Part shown: positions 1-6,584 of the stretch, in pieces | Numbering within the stretch: position 1 is the first letter of the stretch | How the letters are laid out: the number at the start of each line of letters is the position of its first letter | From: an uncultured Micrococcales bacterium | GTDB taxonomy: Bacteria; Actinomycetota; Actinomycetes; Actinomycetales; Microbacteriaceae | NCBI GenBank assembly: GCA_903927775.1 | Contig: CAIYOE010000018.1 | Coordinates: 1 to 9,898 of the forward strand | DNA: 9,898 nt | Reading direction: 5' to 3' | Translations under genes and position numbers: made by a program | Notes under the pieces: generated by a model | The model's database searches: none | Told to the model about the DNA's origin: nothing | Seen by the model: only the letters and a program-made list of their open reading frames with translations

Positions 1-688
1 GGCAGATGTGCACGCGTGAACCAACGTGCTCTGCAAGCAGAACATCGCGGGCGATAATCGATTCCTCGGCCACTGCCGGCCAGCCCGCTAGGCCGAGTTC
101 GGCGCTAACTACTCCCTCATTCATCTGAGCACCCTCGGTTAGCCGAGGCTCCTGTGCGTGCTGTGCAATCACTCCCCCAAACGCCTTTACATATTCAAGA
201 GCGCGGCGCATCAACACCGGGTCGCTAACGCACTTGCCGTCGTCGCTGAAGACACGAACTTGTGCAAGGGAATCTGCCATCGCACCTAGCTCTGCCAGTT
301 GCTTGCCTTCGAGGCCAACGGTCACAGCGCCAACCGGAACCACGTCGACATAACCGGCGGCAGTACCCAGGGCGCGAACCTGCTCCACAACACCCGCGGT
401 GTCCTGTACCGGGCTGGTGTTTGCCATGGCGTGTACCGCGGTGAATCCTCCGGCAGCGGCACTCTGGCTTCCAGTCAAAATGGTTTCGCTCTGCTCAAAC
501 CCGGGTTCGCGCAAGTGCGTGTGCAGGTCTACCAGACCAGGAAGAGCTACCAAACCGGTGCAGTCGACTACCTGGGCACCGGACGCAGACAGGTTTGCGC
601 CCACCTCCACGATCATTTCGTCAACGATTGCGATATCAGCAGTCGCTCCGTTGGGCAGGGTCGCGTTCTTAAGAATCAAACTAGGCAT
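1..688 (-). CDS. pyrC: Dihydroorotase, class I (N-terminal part, cut by window edge)
   Basis: Zinc-dependent amidohydrolase that cyclises carbamoyl-aspartate to dihydroorotate, the third step of de novo pyrimidine synthesis in the cytoplasm. Reading from the ATG at 688, 229 codons are open to the window edge, about half of a usual class I enzyme of roughly 430 residues. The metal-binding signature [10 protein letters not shown] is at residues 54-63, with H56 and H58 as the paired zinc ligands. It is followed by the amidohydrolase segment [15 protein letters not shown] and, further on, a VFSDDGK segment, both typical of the family. The start overlaps the pyrB stop by 8 nt (ATGCCTAG), so the two are almost certainly translationally coupled. 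A modest SD-like GAGAGG lies about 10 nt upstream inside pyrB. It is the third gene of the pyr operon and is probably controlled through the PyrR leader upstream. The family call is firm; the C-terminal half is not visible. Confidence 0.95.
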   Translation of the reverse strand, partial: MPSLILKNATLPNGATADIAIVDEMIVEVGANLSASGAQVVDCTGLVALPGLVDLHTHLREPGFEQSETILTGSQSAAAGGFTAVHAMANTSPVQDTAGVVEQVRALGTAAGYVDVVPVGAVTVGLEGKQLAELGAMADSLAQVRVFSDDGKCVSDPVLMRRALEYVKAFGGVIAQHAQEPRLTEGAQMNEGVVSAELGLAGWPAVAEESIIARDVLLAEHVGSRVHIC

Positions 689-1649
689 CGATGTTGGCCC
701 TCTCGCCGGAAAGTAGTTGGTAAAGCACTGCCATGCGAACGCTCACGCCATTGGCGACCTGCTCTAACACGGTTGAATTCTTGGAATCTGCAGCAGCAGC
801 GGTGATCTCTAGTCCGCGGTTCATTGGCCCGGGGTGCATGATCAAAGTGTCGGGCTTTAGAAGCGCCAAACGATCGGCATTCATTCCCCAAATGCGACTG
901 TACTCGCGCTCGCTCGGGAAATAGCTCGCATTCATGCGCTCAGCTTGAACTCGCAGCATCATCACGGCATCCGGCTTAACATCGTTTAGCGCTGCATCAA
1001 GATTGAAGTGGAGCTCTGCCTGCCACTTGCTGGCATCGGCGGGGAACAGCGTTGGTGGTGCCACTAGGTGCACCTCCGCTCCCAAGGTGTTCAAAAGCAA
1101 AAGGTTGCTTCGAGCCACGCGGCTGTGCAGGACGTCGCCCACAATCGCAACCTTGAGGCCCGAAAGGTCCTTGCCATTGCTACCCGAACCGTGAATTCTG
1201 CGACGAATCGTGAAGGCGTCTAGCAGCGCCTGAGTGGGGTGCTCGTGAGTGCCATCGCCAGCGTTAATAATGCTGCCTTGGATCCAACCGCTGTGGGCCA
1301 GCACGTTGGCTGCGCCGCTGGCATGGTGACGGATCACTACGGCGTCGGCACCCATTGCCTCTAGGGTCTGTGCGGTGTCTTTTAGGCTTTCGCCCTTGGA
1401 CACACTGGATCCCTTGGCGGAAAAGTTGATCACGTCAGCGCTCAGGCGCTTCTCGGCTAGTTCGAAACTGATTCGAGTCCGGGTGCTGTCCTCGAAAAAT
1501 AAGTTGACCACGGTCTTGCCGCGTAATGTGGGCAGCTTCTTGATGTCGCGGTTGTTCACATCCGCCATCTCTTCGGCGATATCAAGGATTCCAATTGCAG
1601 CTTCGCGGTCTAGGTCTCCTGCGCTCAGCAAGTGCTTTAGTTGGCTCAT
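681..1649 (-). CDS. pyrB: Aspartate carbamoyltransferase catalytic subunit
   Basis: Condenses carbamoyl phosphate with L-aspartate to carbamoyl-aspartate, the committed step of pyrimidine synthesis. The 322-residue length is normal for the catalytic chain. The carbamoyl-phosphate motif FFEDSTRTR is at residues 51-59, followed by SVSKGES with K85, the counterpart of the E. coli loop lysine from the neighbouring subunit. [14 protein letters not shown] follows at about 131-144 (H137), and the C-terminal HPGPMNRG belongs to the aspartate-binding region. No regulatory-chain gene (pyrI) is adjacent, as expected outside enterobacteria and archaea. The ATG overlaps the pyrR stop as ATGA (1646-1649), and its SD is weak, so translation is probably coupled to pyrR. 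The stop overlaps the start of pyrC. Confidence 0.98.
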   Translation of the reverse strand: MSQLKHLLSAGDLDREAAIGILDIAEEMADVNNRDIKKLPTLRGKTVVNLFFEDSTRTRISFELAEKRLSADVINFSAKGSSVSKGESLKDTAQTLEAMGADAVVIRHHASGAANVLAHSGWIQGSIINAGDGTHEHPTQALLDAFTIRRRIHGSGSNGKDLSGLKVAIVGDVLHSRVARSNLLLLNTLGAEVHLVAPPTLFPADASKWQAELHFNLDAALNDVKPDAVMMLRVQAERMNASYFPSEREYSRIWGMNADRLALLKPDTLIMHPGPMNRGLEITAAAADSKNSTVLEQVANGVSVRMAVLYQLLSGERANIDA

Positions 1650-2185
1650 GATTCGATCACCACGCTGGTCTCTCCGTCGTTTTCACTAAGCTGCACATTA
1701 ATGCGCTCGTCGCGCGAAGTCGGAAGGTTTTTACCAACAAAATCCGCTCTGATGGGCAGCTCGCGGTGCCCCCGGTCAATCAGAACAGCCAGACGAACCA
1801 CCGATGGGCGACCCAGATCGTTCAGCGCATCTAAGGCGGCGCGAATAGTGCGTCCGCTGTAAAGCACGTCGTCTACTAGCACCACAACGGCGTCATCGAT
1901 GCCGGTCGCCGGAATCGTAGTTGGGGTAACGGTTCGGGTTGGATTCTTGGCCAGGTCGTCGCGGTACATAGTTATGTCGAGCTTGCCAGTGCAGGTAGCT
2001 GCGTTGAAATCCGGGTAGTGGCGCTGGATAACAGTTGCGATTCGCTGGGCCAATAAAACGCCGCGGGTTGGGATGCCAAGAAGAACTAGGTCTTTGGTTC
2101 CGTGGTTAGATTCCACGATTTCGTGCGCGATTCGGGTGATTGCCCGATCGATGTCGCCACTACTCAAGACGGTGCGTGAACTCAC
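1646..2185 (-). CDS. pyrR: PyrR, pyrimidine operon RNA-binding regulator / uracil phosphoribosyltransferase
   Basis: PyrR proteins bind UMP or UTP and a specific stem-loop in pyr mRNA to lower expression when pyrimidines are plentiful; many also have uracil phosphoribosyltransferase activity. The 179-residue protein has the type I PRTase fold signature. The PRPP-binding loop [13 protein letters not shown] lies at about 101-113, and the GIPTRGV segment near 38-44 is typical of PyrR. I choose the GTG at 2185 rather than the in-frame GTG at 2191. The strong SD AAGGAGG (2191-2197) sits 5 nt before the 2185 codon but overlaps the 2191 one, so the longer form could not use it. It is the first gene of the pyr operon and overlaps pyrB by ATGA. 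A PyrR-type RNA hairpin lies immediately upstream, so the gene is probably autoregulated. Confidence 0.96.
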   Translation of the reverse strand: MSSRTVLSSGDIDRAITRIAHEIVESNHGTKDLVLLGIPTRGVLLAQRIATVIQRHYPDFNAATCTGKLDITMYRDDLAKNPTRTVTPTTIPATGIDDAVVVLVDDVLYSGRTIRAALDALNDLGRPSVVRLAVLIDRGHRELPIRADFVGKNLPTSRDERINVQLSENDGETSVVIES

Positions 2186-2190
2186 GCCCA

Positions 2191-2226
2191 CCTCCTTCTT
2201 CGTCTCACAGGACGAAAGTTAAAGGA
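2191..2226 (-). promoter_or_regulatory. PyrR-binding stem-loop that pairs with the pyrR Shine-Dalgarno
   Basis: In mRNA sense, an upper stem UUCGUC/GACGAA (positions 2211-2216 with 2199-2204) closes the six-base loop CUGUGA (2205-2210). Around the loop the sequence fits UCCNGNGAG, the core of the PyrR binding loop known from Bacillus, where the hexaloop is CNGNGA. Below it an asymmetric internal loop (UAACU on the 5' side, a single G on the 3' side) leads to a lower stem UCCUU/AAGGA (2222-2226 with 2193-2197). The 3' arm of that lower stem is part of the SD AAGGAGG at 2191-2197. No U-rich terminator follows. The inferred mode is therefore translational: PyrR-UMP stabilises the fold and hides the ribosome site, as reported for Mycobacterium smegmatis. 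The pairing is read by eye, not computed. Confidence 0.85.
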
Positions 2227-2238
2227 TGATTTGTAGCA

Positions 2239-2244
2239 ATACTA
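2239..2244 (-). promoter_or_regulatory. Candidate extended -10 promoter element for the pyr operon
   Basis: TAGTAT in mRNA sense, preceded by TGC, gives an extended -10 (TGnTAGTAT) that fits the actinobacterial TANNNT pattern. No clear -35 hexamer is seen 16-18 nt upstream. Transcription would start near 2232 and give a leader of about 47 nt, just long enough to hold the complete PyrR hairpin. Read-through from nusB is the alternative. Confidence 0.35.
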
Positions 2245-2258
2245 GCAGTGACTAAACG

Positions 2259-2678
2259 CTATTTGGGTTCTCTGGTACTGGCCACTTTAGATAGCAAACC
2301 ATTGATGAATCCACCAGATTCGTCGGTTGAATACTCCTTGGCCAATTCCACTGCCTCGTTGATAGCCACACCGTTAGGAACCTCAGAGTTGTAGAGGATT
2401 TCCCAGAGCGCGCAGCGCAAAATGGCACGGTCCAGAGCCGGCATGCGGTCGATATCCCAGTCCAGCGAGTAAGTCTGAATCAGGTCGTCGATTTGGGAGT
2501 GGTGTTCCACTACCCCATCGATGATTGCCTGCGCATAGGTAAAGATCTCGTCTTGATTCTGGCGGTCTTCTACCTGGCGAAAAGTAGCTCCGAGCAGGAT
2601 GCTCGGGTCTTCCTTACGCAAGTCAGATGCAAAAATGGCGTCTACGGCTCGCTTGCGAGCCTTAGTGCGGGCGCTCAA
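2259..2678 (-). CDS. nusB: Transcription antitermination factor NusB
   Basis: NusB pairs with NusE (ribosomal protein S10) on boxA RNA to promote antitermination, chiefly of rRNA operons. The 139-residue length is usual. The N-terminus has the family pattern of a basic patch then a helix (SARTKARKRAVDAIFASDL), and the C-terminal region has ILRCALWEI and the conserved VAINEAVELAKEYS segment followed by GFINGLLSK. The start is a TTG at 2678. It is the first possible start after the efp stop, because that TAA is in the same frame with only one codon (ACC) between them, and no ATG or GTG occurs before the conserved N-terminal motif. There is no recognisable SD, so initiation probably depends on ribosomes finishing efp. 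The efp-nusB pairing is common in actinobacteria and firmicutes. Confidence 0.96.
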   Translation of the reverse strand: MSARTKARKRAVDAIFASDLRKEDPSILLGATFRQVEDRQNQDEIFTYAQAIIDGVVEHHSQIDDLIQTYSLDWDIDRMPALDRAILRCALWEILYNSEVPNGVAINEAVELAKEYSTDESGGFINGLLSKVASTREPK

Positions 2679-2681
2679 GGT

Positions 2682-3239
2682 TTACAAACGACCGAGGTAG
2701 TCACCGGTGCGTGTGTCTACCTTGACCTTGGTGCCCTGCTCAACGAACAGAGGAACCTGGATGTTGCGGCCGGTCTCTAGGGTCGCAGGCTTGGTTCCGC
2801 CAGAAGAGCGGTCGCCCTGAAGGCCAGGCTCGGTAAAGGTGATTTCTAGAACAACCGATGCAGGAAGCTCAACGTATAGGGCCTCGCCCTCGTTCAGAGC
2901 AACAACTGCGTTCTGGTTCTCTAGCATGAAGTCCGCTGCGTCTCCCACCTGAGCCGGAGTAAGGGTGAACTGGTCGTAGGTGCCAAGGTCCATGAACACA
3001 AAGCCCTCGCCATCGTTGTAGAGGAACTGCATTTCGCGCTTGTCTACGTTTGCGGTCTCAACCTTTACACCCGCGTTGAAGGTCTTGTCTACAACCTTGC
3101 CGGTCATGACGTTCTTTAGCTTGGAACGAACGAATGCTGGACCCTTACCAGGCTTTACGTGCTGGAACTCAACAACGGTCCAAAGCTGGCCATCGATGTT
3201 TAGAACCAAACCGTTTTTTAGGTCGTTCGAAGTTGCCAT
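2682..3239 (-). CDS. efp: Translation elongation factor P
   Basis: EF-P binds between the ribosomal P and E sites and relieves stalling at polyproline stretches. From the ATG at 3239 the protein has 185 residues and starts [10 protein letters not shown], matching the actinobacterial N-terminus. Domain I carries the functional loop [10 protein letters not shown] with K32 at its tip. Domains II and III end with [21 protein letters not shown] and [11 protein letters not shown]. The frame stays open upstream to an ATG at 3284, but that codon abuts the terminator U-tract and would add residues absent from the family. An ATG at 3254 is a lesser alternative. There is no good SD before 3239, only a weak GAGTG. 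The loop PGKGP is the palindromic proline type that in Corynebacterium glutamicum works with an unmodified lysine. It is the first gene of an efp-nusB unit behind the aroQ terminator. Confidence 0.96.
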   Translation of the reverse strand: MATSNDLKNGLVLNIDGQLWTVVEFQHVKPGKGPAFVRSKLKNVMTGKVVDKTFNAGVKVETANVDKREMQFLYNDGEGFVFMDLGTYDQFTLTPAQVGDAADFMLENQNAVVALNEGEALYVELPASVVLEITFTEPGLQGDRSSGGTKPATLETGRNIQVPLFVEQGTKVKVDTRTGDYLGRL

Positions 3240-3267
3240 GGTGGAATCACTCATTTCATAGTTATTG

Positions 3268-3280
3268 CCCAAGGTTTGGG
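3268..3280 (-). repeat. Small inverted repeat between the aroQ terminator and efp
   Basis: In mRNA sense CCCAA-ACC-UUGGG forms a perfect 5-bp stem with a 3-nt loop, beginning 4 nt after the terminator U-tract and ending 28 nt before the efp ATG. It could be a 5'-leader hairpin, part of an operator, or chance. No function is claimed. Confidence 0.35.
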
Positions 3281-3284
3281 GCAT

Positions 3285-3308
3285 AAAAAAGCCGGCGTGA
3301 GCCGCCGA
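3285..3308 (-). terminator. Rho-independent terminator after aroQ
   Basis: In mRNA sense the GC-rich stem CGGCG/CGCCG (3303-3307 with 3293-3297, extendable by one U-G pair) closes a five-base loop GCUCA. It is followed after GC by six U residues (3285-3290). It lies 19 nt past the aroQ stop and points the same way as the genes. The plus strand shows no matching U-tract, so it is unidirectional. It should end the alaS-to-aroQ transcript and separate it from efp-nusB. Confidence 0.85.
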
Positions 3309-3326
3309 AAAGCTATTGGGACTAGT

Positions 3327-3761
3327 TTACTGGGCTAATTGGCTAAGTGCCAGCAGGTAAGAGTCAACGCCGAATCCTGCAATTACACCCGTTGCCACAC
3401 CGCTGATTACGCTCTTGTGACGAAACTCCTCTCGGGTATGCGGGTTACTTAAGTGAACTTCGATCAGTCGTTTGCCCGACTTGCCGATCTGGACTGCAGC
3501 ATCGCGCACCGCGTAGGAATAGTGAGTGAAGGCAGCGGGGTTCAGAATCACATCGGCACCGCGATCAACTGCCTCGTGAAGCCAGCTAATCAACTCGGCT
3601 TCGCTGTCGGTTTGGCGGGTATCGGCGCTTATCCCAAGCGCTGCTGCCTTGTTTGCAACCATCTCGACAAGTCCCGCGTAGTCAACCGAACCGTAGATAT
3701 CTGGCTCGCGCGAACCCAATCGACCAAGGTTAGGCCCGTTCAATACAAGTACCAATGACAT
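3327..3761 (-). CDS. aroQ: 3-dehydroquinate dehydratase, type II
   Basis: Removes water from 3-dehydroquinate to give 3-dehydroshikimate, the third step of the shikimate pathway, by the anti-elimination route of the dodecameric type II enzymes. The 144-residue length is typical. The N-terminal [17 protein letters not shown] places the catalytic tyrosine at Y23 with the flexible loop arginines R14 and R18 before it. NPAAFTHYS (74-82) lines the substrate pocket, and [17 protein letters not shown] (101-117) carries the catalytic histidine H103 and substrate-binding serine and arginine residues. The start lies 9 nt after the aroB stop without a clear SD, so coupling to aroB is likely. It is the last gene of the long aro unit, with a terminator directly behind it. 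Confidence 0.97.
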   Translation of the reverse strand: MSLVLVLNGPNLGRLGSREPDIYGSVDYAGLVEMVANKAAALGISADTRQTDSEAELISWLHEAVDRGADVILNPAAFTHYSYAVRDAAVQIGKSGKRLIEVHLSNPHTREEFRHKSVISGVATGVIAGFGVDSYLLALSQLAQ

Positions 3762-3770
3762 GGCTAAAGG

Positions 3771-4850
3771 CTACTCGCAAATCTCTTGAAAACTAGCGAA
3801 GAGCGTTTCCGCGGGCGGAGCGGTCATGATGGTTGGCTTACCGATTGCATCCAGCACCACAAAACGCAACTGACCGGCGCGACTCTTTTTGTCGCGCTGC
3901 ATGGTTGCTAGCAACTGCGGCCACTTATCGGCCTGATAGGTGGTTGGCAAACCCAGCAGGTTGAAAACGCTGCGATGGCGGTCTACCGCGGCGTCGTCGA
4001 GTCGGCCAGCGAGTCGCGCTAGTTCAGCCACGAAAACCATTCCGATGGCGATAGCTGCTCCGTGACGCCACTTATAGCGCTCGGCGTGCTCGATTGCGTG
4101 GCCAAGCGTGTGGCCGTAGTTCAAAATCTCGCGCAGACCCGATTCCTTGAAATCTGCTCCAACGACTCGAGCCTTGATTGCAATCGACCGTTCGATTATC
4201 TCGCGGAACTGAGCGCTGGTCGGGTCGGTTGCCAAAGCGACGTCGGCTTCGATAAGTTCCAGAATGCGGACGTCGTCGATGAAACCGTATTTGGCAACCT
4301 CTCCGTAGCCGGCCAAAATTTCGTTTCGGGGCAAGGTGACCAGAGTATCCAGGTCGCAAATGACAGCGCTGGGCGCGTAGAACACACCAACCAGATTTTT
4401 ACCCTCTTGAGTATTGATGCCGGTCTTGCCACCTATGGCCGCGTCTACCATTCCAAGCAGAGTGGTTGGCACCTGAATCAGCTTTACGCCGCGCAACCAG
4501 GTTGCTGCCACGAAGCCTGCCAAGTCGGTGGTACTACCTCCACCAAACCCGATTACAGCATCGCTGCGTGTGAAGTCACTTTGGCCGAGGATTCCCCAGC
4601 AGAAAGCAGCAACCTCGACACGCTTGGCATCCTCGCTGTTTGGGATTCCCGCCACAATGGCCTCGTAACCCTGAGCTAAGAGTTCTTCCCTAAGCGCCTC
4701 GGCGCTCACGGCCAGCGCTTCGGGGTGGATGATCATGACTTTTTGAACGGCCGGCCCAAGAGCTTTACCAACCTCGCCCAGCAGGGCCCGACCAACCAAA
4801 ATTGGATAAGGGTCGACTCCACTAACTTCGATGCGTGTAACGTGTTCCAT
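3771..4850 (-). CDS. aroB: 3-dehydroquinate synthase
   Basis: NAD- and metal-dependent enzyme converting DAHP to 3-dehydroquinate, the second step of the shikimate pathway. It has 359 residues, close to the usual length. The NAD-binding stretch GFGGGSTTDLAGFVAATWLRG is at 101-121, followed by PTTLLGMVDAAIGGKTGIN (128-146; K142) and GKNLVGVF (K151, N152). Metal ligands by family alignment are E184 in AGYGEVAKYG, H247 in LNYGHTLGHAIE and H263 in WRHGAA. RDKKSR near the C-terminus contributes to phosphate binding. The aroK stop and the aroB ATG are directly adjacent (TAAATG, no gap). An SD-like AGGA sits 6 nt upstream inside aroK, so the pair is tightly coupled but not fused as in some fungi and bacteria. 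All expected active-site residues are present. Confidence 0.98.
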   Translation of the reverse strand: MEHVTRIEVSGVDPYPILVGRALLGEVGKALGPAVQKVMIIHPEALAVSAEALREELLAQGYEAIVAGIPNSEDAKRVEVAAFCWGILGQSDFTRSDAVIGFGGGSTTDLAGFVAATWLRGVKLIQVPTTLLGMVDAAIGGKTGINTQEGKNLVGVFYAPSAVICDLDTLVTLPRNEILAGYGEVAKYGFIDDVRILELIEADVALATDPTSAQFREIIERSIAIKARVVGADFKESGLREILNYGHTLGHAIEHAERYKWRHGAAIAIGMVFVAELARLAGRLDDAAVDRHRSVFNLLGLPTTYQADKWPQLLATMQRDKKSRAGQLRFVVLDAIGKPTIMTAPPAETLFASFQEICE

Positions 4851-5348
4851 TTAGAGTCCTAGTTTCTGCATGATTTCGCTTACGGTAGCGCTGAGCGACT
4901 GGATTGACGTGTTGATCGAGACGTCGGCCATGGATTCGTAAATCGGCTTGCGCTCTTCATAGATCCGTATCCAATCGTCAAAGCCGTTCTTCACCAACGG
5001 TCGCTTTGAGCCCTTGAGTCGGCTCCGGATGTGACGCCCATCGGTGCTCAGATAAATCACTGTTACAGCTTGGAGCCTCTGTCTGCTCAGCTCGCTGAGC
5101 ACTGCCCCGCCACCCGTGGCGACCACCGCTGGGGCGTTGATGGCACTGTTTAGTGCGACTTCTTCCAGAGACCTAAACGCCTTCTCGCCATAATCTGCGA
5201 AAATCTGCTCTATCGGGCCGTGTTCTTGCACAACAACGGCGTCGGTGTCTATGAATGGTCGCTTGAGCGCCCGAGCTAACTTTTTGCCAACCGTGGTCTT
5301 ACCCACACCCATTGGTCCTACCAAGACGAGTACGTCCGTTTTGTTCAT
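4851..5348 (-). CDS. aroK: Shikimate kinase
   Basis: Phosphorylates shikimate at the 3-hydroxyl with ATP, the fifth step of the shikimate pathway. The 165-residue NMP-kinase fold is complete. Walker A GPMGVGKT is at 11-18. The substrate-binding DTD is at 34-36, followed by FRSLEE with R59 and the GGG at 79-81 that contacts shikimate. The lid region KRPLVK has R116, and the ERKPIYESMADVSINT segment carries R133. The ATG is one base after the aroC stop (TAGCATG) with no SD, pointing to translational coupling. Product and symbol are firm; whether a second kinase (aroL type) exists elsewhere cannot be seen. Confidence 0.97.
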   Translation of the reverse strand: MNKTDVLVLVGPMGVGKTTVGKKLARALKRPFIDTDAVVVQEHGPIEQIFADYGEKAFRSLEEVALNSAINAPAVVATGGGAVLSELSRQRLQAVTVIYLSTDGRHIRSRLKGSKRPLVKNGFDDWIRIYEERKPIYESMADVSINTSIQSLSATVSEIMQKLGL

Positions 5349-5349
5349 G

Positions 5350-6546
5350 CTAGGCGTCGAAAGAGGTCAATACCGCCGGGATGTTGGCCAGGTAGCTCTG
5401 CAAGTTGCGTTTGGTCTCGGCAACGTTGTCGCCACCAAATTTCTCGAGTACTGAGTTTGCCACCACAAGTGCCACCATTGCCTCTGCAACCACGCCGGCT
5501 GCCGGAACGGCACAGACATCGCTGCGTTGGTGGTGAGCCTTTGCAGGTTCGCCGGTAGCAACATCGATGGTTGCCAAGGCGCGTGGGACCGTGGAAATTG
5601 GCTTCATAGCAGCGCGCACTCGCAGCACCTCGCCGTTAGACATTCCACCCTCGATTCCGCCGGCACGGTTTTCGACTCGGCGGACAATGCCGTCGGCGTC
5701 GCGCTCGATTTCGTCGTGCGCAACCGAGCCTCGTCGGCGTGCTGTTTCGAATCCGTCTCCAACTTCTACACCTTTAATGGCCTGGATGCCCATAAGTGCG
5801 GCCGCAAGTTGTGAGTCAAGTCGTCGATCCCAGTGAACGTAGGTGCCTAAGCCCGGAGGAAGGTTGTACACCAGCGTTTCCACCACGCCTCCCAGGGTGT
5901 CGCCATCGGCGTGCGCCGAGTCAACTTCGGCAACCATCGCCGCACTCACGGTGGCATCAAAGCACCGCATTGGGTCTTCGTCTAGTGTCGCCAGGTCAGA
6001 AGGCATAGGAAGCGCTGCACCCCGCGGCGATTCGACGGGTCCGATGCCCACCGTGTGGGTGACTAGCTCGATGCCAAGCTCGTTCAGGAAAGCCGATGCC
6101 ACAGACCCCAGAGCCACTCTTGCCGCGGTTTCGCGCGCACTGGCACGCTCAAGAACCGGACGCGAGTCCAAGAATCCGTATTTCTGCATGCCGGTGAAGT
6201 CGGCGTGGCCTGGGCGCGGGCGACTCAGCGCTGCTGCTCTGGCACCGGTTAGCAGCTCGGCGTCGACAGGGTCGGCGCTCATGATGTCTTGCCACTTTGG
6301 CCACTCGGTGTTGGCAACGCAAATTGCTATCGGGCCACCCTGAGTGAACCCGTGACGAACGCCTCCCGACAGGGTGACTTCGTCTTGTTCGAACTTCATA
6401 CGTGCGCCGCGACCATAGCCAAGTCGACGACGAGCCAGTGCGGTTTGAACCTCGGCCGTGGTTATTGGCACGCCAGCAGGCAACCCCTCTAGGACTGCAA
6501 CAAGCTCCGGGCCATGTGATTCTCCGGCAGTGATCCAACGTAACAT
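5350..6546 (-). CDS. aroC: Chorismate synthase
   Basis: FMN-dependent enzyme making chorismate from EPSP by 1,4-anti elimination of phosphate, the final step of the shared aromatic pathway. The 398-residue protein starts [12 protein letters not shown], the typical actinobacterial N-terminus, with H11 in the GESHG motif. [11 protein letters not shown] (40-50), [16 protein letters not shown] (109-124) and [14 protein letters not shown] (134-147) follow. Near the C-terminus [20 protein letters not shown] and [17 protein letters not shown] complete the family signatures. An in-frame GTG at 6564 would add six residues outside the conserved start, so I use the ATG at 6546. The 38-nt gap after aroE is the longest between genes of this unit. 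The SD there is poor, with AGGTG lying too far upstream. Confidence 0.97.
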   Translation of the reverse strand: MLRWITAGESHGPELVAVLEGLPAGVPITTAEVQTALARRRLGYGRGARMKFEQDEVTLSGGVRHGFTQGGPIAICVANTEWPKWQDIMSADPVDAELLTGARAAALSRPRPGHADFTGMQKYGFLDSRPVLERASARETAARVALGSVASAFLNELGIELVTHTVGIGPVESPRGAALPMPSDLATLDEDPMRCFDATVSAAMVAEVDSAHADGDTLGGVVETLVYNLPPGLGTYVHWDRRLDSQLAAALMGIQAIKGVEVGDGFETARRRGSVAHDEIERDADGIVRRVENRAGGIEGGMSNGEVLRVRAAMKPISTVPRALATIDVATGEPAKAHHQRSDVCAVPAAGVVAEAMVALVVANSVLEKFGGDNVAETKRNLQSYLANIPAVLTSFDA

Positions 6547-6584
6547 GGTGCAATTCTGCCACACCTACTTGGTTCGAACTCCCG

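Noticed and set aside
299..805. Plus-strand open frame of 168 codons opposite pyrC and pyrB
   Set aside because: It spans the junction of two well-supported genes on the other strand, and its translation resembles no protein family.
2186..2191. pyrR start at the GTG at 2191
   Set aside because: It overlaps the SD AAGGAGG, so no ribosome site is left for it. The GTG at 2185 has ideal spacing.
3240..3284. Longer efp beginning at the ATG at 3284
   Set aside because: That ATG abuts the terminator U-tract, and the 15 extra residues are absent from EF-P proteins. The conserved N-terminus begins at 3239.
4062..4679. Plus-strand open frame of 205 codons opposite aroB
   Set aside because: It lies entirely antisense to a gene with full catalytic motifs, has no recognisable domain, and is the kind of shadow frame expected from codon bias.
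5843..6343. Plus-strand open frame of 166 codons opposite aroC
   Set aside because: The composition is Ser/Ala/Arg-rich and low in complexity, as expected of an antisense shadow. The aroC frame explains the region completely.
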